A DNA stretch of 64,000 nt from CAYXDO01 sp964463485 (GCA_964463485.1 CAYXDO010000016.1:41493-105492), one strand, 5' to 3'; numbered from the stretch's first letter, positions 16,868 to 26,295 are shown. Notes: generated from the letters alone by a model not told the origin. Program-made: numbers and translations.

Positions 16868-18406
16868 ATGAGCTTCGAGGCCCTCACGAGGCGGGAGGCC
16901 CTCCTCGCCGGCGCGGCCGCCGCCGCGGGCTGCGCGACCTCGCCCCTGGTCGCTCCGCCCCCTGGAGGACCAGCGCCAGCGGCGCCGAAGGGCGCGCCCA
17001 ACCTGCTCTTCGTGTTCAGTGATCAGCAGTCGTTCGACATGCTCGGATGTTATGGAAATCAGGAGATTCGAACGCCGAGCGTCGACGCCCTGGCAAAGGG
17101 CGGGGTTCGATTCACGACGTGTATCTCCAACGCGCCCGTGTGCACTCCTTACCGCGGCATGCTGATGAGCGGACAGCACCCGCTCATGAACGGAGCCTTC
17201 ACGAACGACATTCGTCCCCTCGACGGAGAAGGTCGGTACCTGGGTGAGGTCCTGCGGGACTCCGGGTACAGAACGGGCTGGGTCGGAAAGTGGCACCTTC
17301 ACGGGGGTTTCCGGCGCCAACCCATTCCGCCAGGACCGCTGCGCTTTGGGTTCGACGACACCTTTTACTCGGACAACGTGCACAGCGATTTTCGACCTGG
17401 CCAAGCGTATTATTTCGACGACGACGGCAAGGAAGTCCGCTTCGATGAGTGGGAGCCCATCGGTCAGGCCAAGCTCGCCAGCAGGTTCATCGAGGAGAGT
17501 CCAGCCGATCGACCGTTCGCATTGTTCGTCTCGTTTCACGCGCCTCATAACCACCACGGCCGAGGATACCCAGCTCCGCCGAGGCTTCTGGGCAACCACG
17601 ATCCGACTACACTTCAACTCAGAGCGAACTGCGCCGATACGCCGGAGCACCGAGGACTCTATCAGGGTTACATGGCGCTCACCACGCTGGTCGACGAGTC
17701 CTTTCAGATCATTTACGACGCGTTGACGGCGAAGGGTGTCGCCCACGACACGCTCGTCGTCTACACCTCCGACCATGGGGACTTGCTCAGGTCTCATGAG
17801 TTTCCGGGGCCCAAAGGTCGCCCTGAAGACGAAAGTGTGCGCGTACCGCTGATCATGTCGTGGCCCAATCGACTCCCGGCTCGCACGAGCGAGCTCATGG
17901 TGGGCGCGATCGACCTCATGCCCACGCTGTTGGGGATGCTCGGGCTGAATATCCCCAGCACCGTTCAAGGGAGGGACTTGGCCAGAGTCATCTTCGAAGC
18001 GAAGGACGACGAGGTCCAGTCCCAGCCCCTGCTCATGATCCACGGCCGAGGTTGGCGAGGAGTGTACACCCGCGACGCGACCTTCGCCTTCGAACGCGAC
18101 CCCAAGGACGGCGCGATGACTTTCAACCGACTCTACGAGAGATCCGATCGTTGGCAACTCACCAATCGATTTTATGACCCCGAATGGCGAGCGAAGCGCG
18201 ATGAGCTCCATGCCCTGACGCAGGATTGGCTGGCGAAGTTCGAAGATGGGTTCATTCCGTACAACGCGATCGCCCGAATCTGCCTCAAGCGCTCCGACCT
18301 CCCGCTCAATCACCGCGCGCAGACGGGAGAGCTCAAGGGGCGGCCCGTCGAGCTTCTCCGGGGATTCGTCCCCAAAATCGGGCCGCTGCCTACGAAGCTG
18401 GGCTGA
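16868..18406 (+). CDS. Sulfatase (formylglycine-dependent), Tat/lipoprotein-type signal
   Basis: 512 residues. The N-terminus carries TRREALLAGAAAAAGC, combining a twin-Arg pair with a lipobox (C22). The alkaline-phosphatase-superfamily core starts at NLLFVFSDQQ, with the metal-ligand Asp pattern, and the sulfatase signature VCTPYRGMLMSG supplies the C-x-P-x-R motif whose Cys92 should be converted to formylglycine. KWHLHGG and YTSDHGDLL add the downstream Lys/His and Asp-His metal ligands. By family it hydrolyses sulfate esters; the substrate is unknown and no anaerobic-type maturase gene is in the window. It is divergently transcribed from its upstream neighbour. Confidence 0.9.
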   Translation: MSFEALTRREALLAGAAAAAGCATSPLVAPPPGGPAPAAPKGAPNLLFVFSDQQSFDMLGCYGNQEIRTPSVDALAKGGVRFTTCISNAPVCTPYRGMLMSGQHPLMNGAFTNDIRPLDGEGRYLGEVLRDSGYRTGWVGKWHLHGGFRRQPIPPGPLRFGFDDTFYSDNVHSDFRPGQAYYFDDDGKEVRFDEWEPIGQAKLASRFIEESPADRPFALFVSFHAPHNHHGRGYPAPPRLLGNHDPTTLQLRANCADTPEHRGLYQGYMALTTLVDESFQIIYDALTAKGVAHDTLVVYTSDHGDLLRSHEFPGPKGRPEDESVRVPLIMSWPNRLPARTSELMVGAIDLMPTLLGMLGLNIPSTVQGRDLARVIFEAKDDEVQSQPLLMIHGRGWRGVYTRDATFAFERDPKDGAMTFNRLYERSDRWQLTNRFYDPEWRAKRDELHALTQDWLAKFEDGFIPYNAIARICLKRSDLPLNHRAQTGELKGRPVELLRGFVPKIGPLPTKLG

Positions 18407-18443
18407 GTCAGAGCGACGCGAGGATCAGCGGCGCTACGGCTAC

Positions 18444-20234
18444 TCATGAGGGTCCGTAGGTCGGACTCTTCTGGCCCGGGGCGAGGGCTCCGGGTACGCC
18501 GCTTCGCGAAGTATCGGGGAGATTGAGCGGGACGGGTGATTCGGCCCGAAGATCGGGTCGCGGGGACACCTCGAGCACCGAGTCCAATCCGAGCTTCCGC
18601 GCCAAGATCCGGTCGCAGTCAGAGCCTAGGCACTCGAAGTTGCCGGCCACCGTGGCGCCCGCATCTCCGCCTGAGCTCCCTCGTTTTGCTCCTCCGACGT
18701 CGATGAAGAGGTTGTTGAGCACCAGCCGCGGCTTGGGTGACTTCCGACCGAGCTGCGCCTGGGCCAGCGGCGGAGGGCGCAACGGCCCCCGAGTCACGAA
18801 GGTGTTCTGATAAATGGCGAGCTCCGGCCAGTCCGGTGACCCATGATCGCCAAAAATTCGTCCGCGCATCGGCGAAGGCGGTCTCGGCGGTTGCTCCGGT
18901 CGAACGTACGGCAACTCACTCCGCTGGTCGACGACGTTCCGATAAATCGAGATTCGGTCCGAGGAGGGAATCGACCCCCCAAAGGCGAACGCGATCGTGG
19001 ACCGAACGATGAGGTTCGAAAATACTTCGATGACCGCCCCGGGCGCTCCGACGAACCCATCTCTGAAGAACATGGGGCTCAAATAGATCGCGTCGTCGAC
19101 CATGTTTTCGATCCGGTTCTCGAAAAACCGGGCGCTCGCGCCTCCGAGGTAGACTCCGTCGTGGCTGTCGGTGAACGAGGATTTGGAGATTTCGATCTCG
19201 TCATTCGTCGGCGTCGCGTAGACGGACGCCTCGCTCTCACCTTCTAGCACGAGCAGGGCATGCGTATTCAGCTTCGTGAGGTTCCGCTGGTTCTTGCCCG
19301 GATAGTCCCGTTTTCGAGTGTCGCTTCGGTACAACCAAGGCGGACAGTTGCCGACGAACCAAGAGCGAGTCACGGTGAGTCGCTGAACTCCGACGACGCG
19401 GACTCCGTACGTCCCTGCCTTGACCACCACCCCGTCGAAGGTGATGTCGCTCGACTGCTCGAGGCGTGCGGTCTCGAGGCCTCCGCCGCGGAGCTCGAGG
19501 TCACGGAGCTGAACGAAAGCCGCGCCGTCGACGTGGAGCGCGCGGGCCCTGAGCGGCGCAAGGACGAGCGGGGTAGCGCGCGGGTCGGTGGGTTCGGATG
19601 AGTTGGCGAGCCCGTGGTGAGTCGGGTCCAACCGCGCTCGAATGTACCCGGTGTCGACCTCGTAGAAGAGCCCGGGACCGAGGTATACGGGCGAATGGTC
19701 GGACTTCTGACGGCATTTTTGGTCGCTCACCGAGCACGCCGGCCACACCACGAGCTCGTTCTTCGCCGAGAAATCGGCGAAGTGTTCGTACGGCACGAGG
19801 CCCACGCCGTCGACGAACGAGCCCGTGACTTGCCGCAGCCCGAAATACCGATGGGTCGACCGAAAGGCCCCCTCGTGCGCCGTCCACGCCTGGGCTGGCT
19901 GATCGAAGAACTCAGCCAAGCCGGAGTCGATGATGGCCTTCTCGTTCGGAAAGCCGCGAACGACGATCGGCGCGTCGGCTCGCCCCCGAGCCGCGACGTG
20001 GAGAGCTCCGCGATGCACGCCTCCGCGCAGGGTGAGGGTCACGCCCGGGCCGAGCTCGGTGGTCGCCCGCTCGAGAGACTTGAAGGGTCGAGACTCCGAA
20101 CCCTCCGACGAGTCCGAGCCCCGCGCTGGATCGACGAAGAACTCCTTGGCCGCGGCGTTCGACGTCGTGAGCGCGGCGATCGCAAAGGCGATGGTGAATT
20201 TTCCGGAGCTGATCGCGAATTTTCCGGAGCTCAT
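18444..20234 (-). CDS. Secreted right-handed beta-helix (pectate-lyase-like fold) protein
   Basis: 596 residues from ATG 20234. A signal peptide (FTIAFAIAALTTSNAAA) precedes FFVDPARGSDSSEGSESRPF, the usual opening of secreted parallel beta-helix proteins, then many short repeat coils (VQLRDLELRGGGLETARLEQ, DITFDGVVVKAGTYGVRVVG, IEISKSSFTDSHDGVYLGG). Such folds occur in polysaccharide lyases and surface adhesins; no catalytic triad can be assigned. The first 13 residues contain a duplicated peptide (SSGKFAI / SSGKFTI) from a 21-base tandem duplication. It lies 20 bases after the ABC-importer operon and may be its last gene. Confidence 0.8.
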   Translation of the reverse strand: MSSGKFAISSGKFTIAFAIAALTTSNAAAKEFFVDPARGSDSSEGSESRPFKSLERATTELGPGVTLTLRGGVHRGALHVAARGRADAPIVVRGFPNEKAIIDSGLAEFFDQPAQAWTAHEGAFRSTHRYFGLRQVTGSFVDGVGLVPYEHFADFSAKNELVVWPACSVSDQKCRQKSDHSPVYLGPGLFYEVDTGYIRARLDPTHHGLANSSEPTDPRATPLVLAPLRARALHVDGAAFVQLRDLELRGGGLETARLEQSSDITFDGVVVKAGTYGVRVVGVQRLTVTRSWFVGNCPPWLYRSDTRKRDYPGKNQRNLTKLNTHALLVLEGESEASVYATPTNDEIEISKSSFTDSHDGVYLGGASARFFENRIENMVDDAIYLSPMFFRDGFVGAPGAVIEVFSNLIVRSTIAFAFGGSIPSSDRISIYRNVVDQRSELPYVRPEQPPRPPSPMRGRIFGDHGSPDWPELAIYQNTFVTRGPLRPPPLAQAQLGRKSPKPRLVLNNLFIDVGGAKRGSSGGDAGATVAGNFECLGSDCDRILARKLGLDSVLEVSPRPDLRAESPVPLNLPDTSRSGVPGALAPGQKSPTYGPS

Positions 20235-20254
20235 CTTGGCAAGCGGAGCGCGAC

Positions 20255-21115
20255 TCACCTCTGACCCATACCCTGGCCCACACCCTGGGCCGAACGACTG
20301 GCCACCTTGCCCCTGAAGAGCTCGTCGAGCTCCTCCTCGACCGCGTGATCGAGCTCCTCCTCGACCCGCATGCGTTCCACCGCCTCCGCGAGCTGCGCGG
20401 TGACGTCTACGCCGGCTGGCTGAGTCATGAGTTGGCTGTGGACCTCCTCGAACGCGTCGGAGATCACCAGCATCGCGGCGTCCAAGGCGGTCGCTCGCGC
20501 GTCCAGTCCGTCGTAGCGCCTGGCGATCCGCTCCAAATCCGACTTCGCCTTCTCGAGCCGTCGGCGCTCGTCGGCCGAAGTGGCGTTCTCGAGCTGCTCG
20601 TCCACTTCCAGGAGCTTCGAAGTCAGGTTCGAGCTGGCGAGGGAAGCTCGGCGCTCGTCGAGCACCAGGCCGCCGAGCCACAAGCTCAGGTACTTGACCG
20701 TGCCGTCGTCCAACCGATCGAGCTCCTCCGCCGAGATCTCGATCTGCCCAGCCGAGCTGGCCTTCTCGAGGGATCGGAGCCGCTCCAGCATCCGATGGTA
20801 GGTCGACCACAGGCGACCGGCGTCGCGACCAGCTCGGAGCTCGATCTCGGAGATGAGATGCCGGCGTGCGGCCTCGCGTCGTTCGAGCTTCTTCTTTCGA
20901 TCGACCTTGCGACGAAACTCGGGGCTCGAGGGAATGAAGAGGGAAGCGATCCCTTGAGCTGCGGCATAGCCGAGGAGCGGAATCGCGCCGACGCCGAGGC
21001 CAAAAGGGATCGACAGGATGGCTCCGGTCATGAGCGCGCCGAGCAACCCATACGTCGACGTGTTCGACGTGAGCATCTCCTTCACATAGGAGGTCTCGTC
21101 CTCCTCGTTGGCCAC
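20255..21115 (-). CDS. Membrane protein with long coiled-coil tail, ABC-importer operon
   Basis: 286 residues from GTG 21115, which lies just past the preceding stop. Two closely spaced hydrophobic segments (YGLLGALMTGAILSIPFGLG and IPLLGYAAAQGIASLFIP, about 22-61) are followed by a strongly charged helical region to the end (RRKVDRKKKLERREAARRH, LDEQLENATSADERRRLEKA-type heptads), predicted to be a coiled coil in the cytoplasm. No family is recognised. Its tight position as the last gene of the importer operon suggests a structural partner or regulator of the transporter; this is inference. Confidence 0.7.
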   Translation of the reverse strand: MANEEDETSYVKEMLTSNTSTYGLLGALMTGAILSIPFGLGVGAIPLLGYAAAQGIASLFIPSSPEFRRKVDRKKKLERREAARRHLISEIELRAGRDAGRLWSTYHRMLERLRSLEKASSAGQIEISAEELDRLDDGTVKYLSLWLGGLVLDERRASLASSNLTSKLLEVDEQLENATSADERRRLEKAKSDLERIARRYDGLDARATALDAAMLVISDAFEEVHSQLMTQPAGVDVTAQLAEAVERMRVEEELDHAVEEELDELFRGKVASRSAQGVGQGMGQR

Positions 21116-21117
21116 GC

Positions 21118-22023
21118 TCAGACCGAGATCCTGATTTGGCCGCGCGTGCCCGCGGCGTGGAGCTTCGAGAGAATGCGGTTCTCGAGGGTCACACCCTCGG
21201 TCGAGCGCTGCCACTCCGGGGACCGAGGACGCCGCTCGAAGATCGTGAAGTCGTCGGCGATCCGGGCCGGCTGAGTCGAGAGTACGATCACCCGATCACC
21301 CAGGAGCAGCGACTCGCTCACGTCGTGAGTCACGAACACGACGAGGCAAGGTTGCAGATCGTAGAGATCGACGAGGAGACGCTGCATCTCCTCGCGAGTC
21401 TGCGCGTCGAGGGCTCCGAAGGGTTCGTCCATGAGGAGGATTCGGGGCCGCAAGACGAGGGCCCTGGCCAGCGCGACCCTCTGGTTCTGCCCTCCGGACA
21501 ATTGTGCGGGCAGGAGCTTCGCCTTGTCCGCGAGCCCAACGCGCTCTAGGATCTCGTCGACGCGTCTTTGCGACTCGTCGTGCGGAACCTTCTTTTTCCA
21601 TAGCGACAAGCGGAAGGGGAACGCGACATTCTCCCGCACCGACAAGTCGGGTCGGTTGGCGTACCGCTGAAAGACCATGATCGCGTCGTCGTGCGCGCCG
21701 GTACACTCGACACCGTCGATCAAGATCTTGCCGGAGGTTGGAGACTTCACACCCATGGTGCGCACGCCTCCCATCATCCTGAGAACGGTCGATTTACCGC
21801 AGCCGGAGGGTCCGAGCAGCATGTTGATGCCTGGACGATCGAAGGTCAGATCGATGCCATCGACGACGCGCGTCGGCGGGCCCCCATCCGGACCCGGGAA
21901 GTCCTGCACGATTCCTTGGAGCTCCAAGCGAATTCCCGGAACCTGAGCCGTAGCTGGGCCGGATCCGCCGGATTTGGCTGGAGGGCTGGCGGTCTCCGCG
22001 GTCTCCGGAGTATCGCCGCTCAT
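21118..22023 (-). CDS. ABC transporter ATP-binding protein (nitrate/sulfonate/taurine type)
   Basis: 301 residues; ATG 22023 overlaps the permease stop (ATGA). Complete ATPase: Walker A GPSGCGKST (71-79), Q-loop FQRYANRPDLSV, signature LSGGQNQR, Walker B ILLMDEPFGALD, and H-loop VFVTHDVSES. The AR-F-A-L-D combination fits the NrtD/SsuB/TauB family, which powers import of small anions or sulfonates. A ~28-residue Thr/Pro/Ser-rich N-terminal extension is unusual for the family. It works with the permease and the anchored binding protein encoded directly upstream. Confidence 0.92.
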   Translation of the reverse strand: MSGDTPETAETASPPAKSGGSGPATAQVPGIRLELQGIVQDFPGPDGGPPTRVVDGIDLTFDRPGINMLLGPSGCGKSTVLRMMGGVRTMGVKSPTSGKILIDGVECTGAHDDAIMVFQRYANRPDLSVRENVAFPFRLSLWKKKVPHDESQRRVDEILERVGLADKAKLLPAQLSGGQNQRVALARALVLRPRILLMDEPFGALDAQTREEMQRLLVDLYDLQPCLVVFVTHDVSESLLLGDRVIVLSTQPARIADDFTIFERRPRSPEWQRSTEGVTLENRILSKLHAAGTRGQIRISV

Positions 22024-22814
22024 GCGACCTCCCACGGGAACAGGCGTCTCTTCGCCCAGACCATGAATTGATAGTTCAAGAGCGCCAGCGCGACGATCAC
22101 GAAGATCCCGACGAAGACTTTGTCCATGGCCGAGGCGCGGCGCGCATTCTGGATCAGCTGACCCAGTCCCTTGTCCGCGTTTACGTACTCGGCGACGGTG
22201 ATGTAAGTCCACATGACCGACACGGCGGTGATCACGCCGTCGGCGATCCGGGGCATGGCCATCGGCAGGACAGAGAGTCGGATCGCCTCGAAGGGAGTGG
22301 CTCCGAGGTCTCGCGCACTCACCCAATACGTGCTGGGTACGGCCTGAATGGCATCTCGGACCATCGGAACGAGGTACACGACGGCGCCGGCGAAGAGGAA
22401 CGCGATCTTCACCGCCTCGTCGATTCCGAGCCACATGACGAAGATCGGGAAGACCGCCACGATGGGTGCGGAGCGGAACGGGTCGACCAGCGGAGACAAC
22501 GCAGCGTTGATACGCGGAGACGAGCCCATGAGGATTCCGACGGGGATGCCGACGATGAATACGAGGACGCTCGCGGCCAGGATTCGGGTGACGGAGGCGA
22601 TGGTCGCCGTCAGGAGTAAGCTGCCGCGCTCGGCGTCCCAGGCCAACCTAGTGAAGGCCACGGCTACCGCCCAGGGGCTTGGTAGCTTTGCCTTTTCGAC
22701 GAGCTCGAGCCCGCTGAGGAGCGACCAAGTCACCAAGACGAACGCGACCGTAGCCAGGCCGAGGTTGCGTCGCGCGGAAGGGGAGGTCTCGTCGTAGGGG
22801 TCGAGCAGGCTCAC
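22020..22814 (-). CDS. ABC transporter permease (BPD_transp_1)
   Basis: 264 residues from GTG 22814, 8 bases after the preceding stop. Six hydrophobic segments, starting with GLATVAFVLVTWSLLSGLEL. The EAA-type cytoplasmic loop reads SARDLGATPFEAIRLSVLP, where the ABC ATPase docks, followed by MPRIADGVITAVSVMWTYI. The family is that of nitrate/sulfonate/taurine permeases. Only one permease gene is present, so a homodimer is expected. Confidence 0.92.
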   Translation of the reverse strand: MSLLDPYDETSPSARRNLGLATVAFVLVTWSLLSGLELVEKAKLPSPWAVAVAFTRLAWDAERGSLLLTATIASVTRILAASVLVFIVGIPVGILMGSSPRINAALSPLVDPFRSAPIVAVFPIFVMWLGIDEAVKIAFLFAGAVVYLVPMVRDAIQAVPSTYWVSARDLGATPFEAIRLSVLPMAMPRIADGVITAVSVMWTYITVAEYVNADKGLGQLIQNARRASAMDKVFVGIFVIVALALLNYQFMVWAKRRLFPWEVA

Positions 22815-22821
22815 GGCTTAC

Positions 22822-24531
22822 TCATCGCGAGAGAATGGCCAGGCGCGTAGAACGGTTCATCTCCCGGCACTGCTCCAGGGTGAGCTCCTCCGCGCCAGGA
22901 TTCGACTCATCACAGAGCGGCTTCGACGAGCCGTTTCCGACGATCTTGAAGCGCTGTTTGGGAAACTCCCACTCACCGGTGAGATAACTCACCACGGCGA
23001 CTGCGCGCTGCTGGCTGAGCTTGAGGTTGGTCTCCTTGCTTCCCACGGAGTCCGTGTTGCCGGAGACCTCGAAGTAGGCTGAGCCGTTATTCTCGATGAG
23101 CGGGACCATGTCGTCGTCGATGGTCTTTTGCGCGCGTTTGGTGAGCTCCGCGGAGCCCGACTTGAAGGTCACCGCGACCGGCTTGGTGAGTGTAGCGGCT
23201 TTTTGCGCGACCTTCTCGCGCTCGGTCTCACTGAAGGTGAATTGAGGCTTGGCCGCCTCCGTGCGAGCCGCCGGGGCGCTGCTGAGGAGGCTTTTCACGA
23301 ATTTATATTCGAAAGAATCAGGTGGGTTGATGACCGGGCTGTTCGGATTCGCGAGCGCGCCGGCTGCGCGATAGACTTGGTCGAACCGCTTGTAGACCCG
23401 CTCGTAGTGATTGGTGCCGCCGGCGAGCCCGAGGATGCGCACGTTGTCCTCCAGGCCCGTCCAGTCGAGGTTCGAAAAGAGCTCCTTCACGAACGCCTCG
23501 CCGTGGTCCTTCACGAGCAGTTGAAAGAACTCCTCGGTCTTCACGAGCGCGTCCACCGCGTCGTCTGGGTTGGCCTCGGCGGCCTTCACGCCGTCGAGCC
23601 AGCCGTCCACGAATTTGCCGATGGCCGCCTCGCCGTCCGGCGTCGCCAACGCGCGCTGGTCACACACCATGACGTCGTAAATCAGGTCTGTCGCGGTCTT
23701 GGTGGAGTAGACGACGTGCGCGCCGGGGACTTTTTTGATGGCCAGCGACAAATCTGGATCCCACAACGCTGCGGCGTCGACGCTCCCGCTCTCGAAGGCC
23801 GCTCGGACCCCGGCGGTCCCTTCCTCGGCGTTGATATAGACCATTTGAACGGTCTGCTTTTTTCGGGCGGTCAGCGAGGAGTTCTCGATCGCGTCGGTGA
23901 CCATGCCGTGAGAAGGTGTGAATTGCAGCAGCGCGACTCTCTTGCCCGCCAAGTCCTCGACGCGCTGAATCGACGGGTCTTTCGCGATCACCGCGTCGGC
24001 GCCCCGGGTGTTGTCGACGATCACGACGGCGCGACCGTCGTGCCCGGAATTCCGGAGGTTCGGTTGTTCCTGGGCCCAGAAGTCACTCGTTCGCCAAGCG
24101 CACTCCGCGGTCTTCGCCGTGAAGATCGTCGTCAGCGTCGGAATGTCGTCTTGGATGACGAACGAGACCTCGACTCCCTTTTGGGCATAAATGGAGCCAG
24201 GCTGAGTCGTGAGCGACTTTCCATTGGCCACGAGCGCCGGCGCGTACCCGTGAAAGCTGACGATGGACACGCGCAGAGGGTTCTCTTTGCTCCCGAGGGG
24301 CCCACCGGAGCGCGGCTTTGGCGGCTCCGGTTTGGGCGGAGCTGCCGGGGTCGCTCCGGAAGCGGCACCGCTCGATCCGCCAGACGAAGCGCCGGACGAA
24401 GCCGTCGTGCCGCTCGGTTGCTTGCCTTTGTTGAGCGCGTCCTTGAGCCCGAGGTTCCAGGCCACTGCTCCAGTGACTGCGATGATCGTCCCAGAGAGGA
24501 GGATTTTTGCGAGCGGAGTGAGTTTGGCCAT
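22822..24531 (-). CDS. Membrane-anchored ABC substrate-binding domain fused to OmpA-like peptidoglycan-binding domain
   Basis: 569 residues from ATG 24531 (a TTG at 24537 would add two residues and overlap the previous stop). One membrane helix (KILLSGTIIAVTGAVAW) is uncleaved in form, then a Ser/Gly/Pro linker (30-80). An NMT1/SsuA-like binding domain spans about 82-400 (VSIVSFHGYAPALVANGKSL, then VEDLAGKRVALLQFTPSHG, FESGSVDAAALWDPD). After a linker comes an OmpA/MotB domain (about 440-569) with VTFKSGSAELTKRAQ, SGNTDSVG and NRSTRLAI, including the D and R that bind diaminopimelate. Tethering a substrate-binding domain to both membrane and cell wall is unusual. Confidence 0.9.
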   Translation of the reverse strand: MAKLTPLAKILLSGTIIAVTGAVAWNLGLKDALNKGKQPSGTTASSGASSGGSSGAASGATPAAPPKPEPPKPRSGGPLGSKENPLRVSIVSFHGYAPALVANGKSLTTQPGSIYAQKGVEVSFVIQDDIPTLTTIFTAKTAECAWRTSDFWAQEQPNLRNSGHDGRAVVIVDNTRGADAVIAKDPSIQRVEDLAGKRVALLQFTPSHGMVTDAIENSSLTARKKQTVQMVYINAEEGTAGVRAAFESGSVDAAALWDPDLSLAIKKVPGAHVVYSTKTATDLIYDVMVCDQRALATPDGEAAIGKFVDGWLDGVKAAEANPDDAVDALVKTEEFFQLLVKDHGEAFVKELFSNLDWTGLEDNVRILGLAGGTNHYERVYKRFDQVYRAAGALANPNSPVINPPDSFEYKFVKSLLSSAPAARTEAAKPQFTFSETEREKVAQKAATLTKPVAVTFKSGSAELTKRAQKTIDDDMVPLIENNGSAYFEVSGNTDSVGSKETNLKLSQQRAVAVVSYLTGEWEFPKQRFKIVGNGSSKPLCDESNPGAEELTLEQCREMNRSTRLAILSR

Positions 24532-24533
24532 GA

Positions 24534-25316
24534 TCAAGCTCCTGAGTTCTGTGCGGCCTTGGACTCCGAAGGGCCGAAGGTGTTCTCGATGGCCTTGAGT
24601 CGGGTGATTTCGCGGTCGATTCGAACCGACTCACGAGCGGCCGCTTCTTGGGCCGAGGTGGCTTTGTGCGAGATGGCGGCCTTCTCTTCAGCGACCTTCT
24701 TGATCTCGGCCTCGAGCATCTGCTCGAGCTCGGCGATCTGCTTTCGGATCTCGGCGGTCGCGTCGCCTTGATAGACGTCGCGAGCTTGGATCTCGGCGTC
24801 CGCTTCTTGCCTGGCTTTGTCTGCCTCGGTGAGGACGCGCTGCTTCTCATCGTTCAAGGCGCCGATCTTTCGGCGCGCGTCGATGATGGGGTCCTCGATG
24901 CTCCAGGCGTCGTCAGCCGCGTCCATGGCCAGAATGGCTGCTTTTCGAGTGTTGACGTCCATGGCGGCGAGGCCCGCGAGGACCTTGAGGAGCTTCTCGG
25001 CGGGGAACGGAGAGGTCGGGATGCCTACGGCCGCATAGATTTCGGTGAAGGCCCGTTCGGTGCCGAGGGCGGGCGCGACCTCGGGCTCCCCTACGACCAC
25101 TGGCGGTTCGGCCTGAGCGCTCGTCCGCACCGGGGCGGGTTTTGGAGCTGGGCGCGGGGCGACACGCGGCTCGGGAGCCCGCTTTTCGTGCAGCAGGAGG
25201 TCGATTTCGGCGTCGTCGGCCTTGTGGTCGATCGCGAGGACGTCGGCGTTGGTTCGGTCGGTGGGGTCGAGCTCGACGAGGCCGACCTTGGCGAGCGCTT
25301 TCATGAACTTGCTCAC
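24534..25316 (-). CDS. Coiled-coil protein, first gene of the ABC-importer operon
   Basis: 260 residues from GTG 25316 (ATG 25304 also possible). The N-terminal third is acidic and compact (VGLVELDPTDRTNADVLAID), then a Pro/Ala linker, then an AVGIPTSPFPAEKLLKVLAG helical domain. The C-terminal half is a long charged coiled coil (RRKIGALNDEKQRVLTEADK, IAELEQMLEAEIKKVAEEKA). No signal or membrane segment, so cytoplasmic. The family is unknown. The stop is 3 bases before the ATG of the anchored binding protein, so it belongs to the same transcript and probably the same machine. Confidence 0.7.
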   Translation of the reverse strand: MSKFMKALAKVGLVELDPTDRTNADVLAIDHKADDAEIDLLLHEKRAPEPRVAPRPAPKPAPVRTSAQAEPPVVVGEPEVAPALGTERAFTEIYAAVGIPTSPFPAEKLLKVLAGLAAMDVNTRKAAILAMDAADDAWSIEDPIIDARRKIGALNDEKQRVLTEADKARQEADAEIQARDVYQGDATAEIRKQIAELEQMLEAEIKKVAEEKAAISHKATSAQEAAARESVRIDREITRLKAIENTFGPSESKAAQNSGA

Positions 25317-25437
25317 GGCGTGATTCCCGGGCCCGTTTAGTACGCTTGCGGCTCCCGCGCCAGTCTCCTCCGGAAGACGCCGGGTCCGTAGTCTGTCGAG
25401 TTGGAGTGCCCGGCCGACCCTGAGATAATGAAAGTCG

Positions 25438-26295
25438 ATGGACCGACCGGACGAAGGTGCCAACAGCGGCTCGGGAGCGCCGTCTCAGATGGACCCCAGG
25501 CGCCCCCCGGCGCCGGCTCGAGTGGTCGTTCGTATGAAAGGCCCTTCCGAAGATGGGGGTCTGAAGACGTTGGCCTTTGTGGGGATCGTCGGTGGGTTCC
25601 TCGCGGCTTCTTACGCCCTGTTCGGTGATCGGTTGCTGGGGCTCCCCTCCGAGGCCTCCGTGTGGAAGATCGCGGCGGAGGGCAACAAGTCTCTCGGCCA
25701 ACTCTGCTCGAGCCCAGCGGGGTCGACGACGGTGCGCCTGGTCGCCGACAAATCTGGGCACGTCGCCGCAGCTTCCCTCAAAGGCCCGCAAGCGTTCATC
25801 GATTGCGCGAAGCCCGCCGTGGAGGACTGGCGCTTTCCCAAGCTCTCCGGCTCTCGATTCCTCGCCGTCCAGTTCGAGCTCCGCGACGGGAAGCTCGGCG
25901 AGGGCCGTATTTCGCTGGTCACACCAGAATGGGACGTCCGACGCGTCGACGACTTACTCGACAAGAGCGAAATCCAAAAGCTCCTCAGCCGTCGACTCAA
26001 CGACGCGCTCGACTGTGTGTTTCGCTTCGTCGTCACGGTCGAGGGCGTCGACCAAGAGATGCGAGGTATCGGCGCGAACTTCGACGTACGCGCCGACGGC
26101 ACCACCTCGCGCCACTTCATCGGCGACAACGCCTCCACGATCGAAAGGGGGGGCGCGGTTTACGCCCACAATCGACCGGCCTTTCAGGGTTGCCTGCGAT
26201 CCGTGATCGAGACCGTCCCCTTTCCCAAGCGCAAGAACGAAGACCGGGCCAACGTGATGTCCATTCTGGAATTCTCCGTGCGGCCGTTGAAGTGA
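25438..26295 (+). CDS. Single-pass membrane protein with two AgmX/TonB-like C-terminal-type domains
   Basis: 285 residues. A short Pro-rich cytoplasmic N-terminus, then one helix (LAFVGIVGGFLAASYALFG, about 44-62). The periplasmic part shows the AgmX pattern twice: a first unit (TTVRLVADKSGHVAAASLKG, FIDCAKPAVEDWRFPKLSG), then a second (VRADGTTSRHFIG, FQGCLRSVIETVPFPK), each with a single Cys before a W-R/F-P strand. Family members take part in myxobacterial envelope and gliding complexes; the role here is unknown. It is divergent from the importer operon, with 121 bases between starts. Confidence 0.7.
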   Translation: MDRPDEGANSGSGAPSQMDPRRPPAPARVVVRMKGPSEDGGLKTLAFVGIVGGFLAASYALFGDRLLGLPSEASVWKIAAEGNKSLGQLCSSPAGSTTVRLVADKSGHVAAASLKGPQAFIDCAKPAVEDWRFPKLSGSRFLAVQFELRDGKLGEGRISLVTPEWDVRRVDDLLDKSEIQKLLSRRLNDALDCVFRFVVTVEGVDQEMRGIGANFDVRADGTTSRHFIGDNASTIERGGAVYAHNRPAFQGCLRSVIETVPFPKRKNEDRANVMSILEFSVRPLK

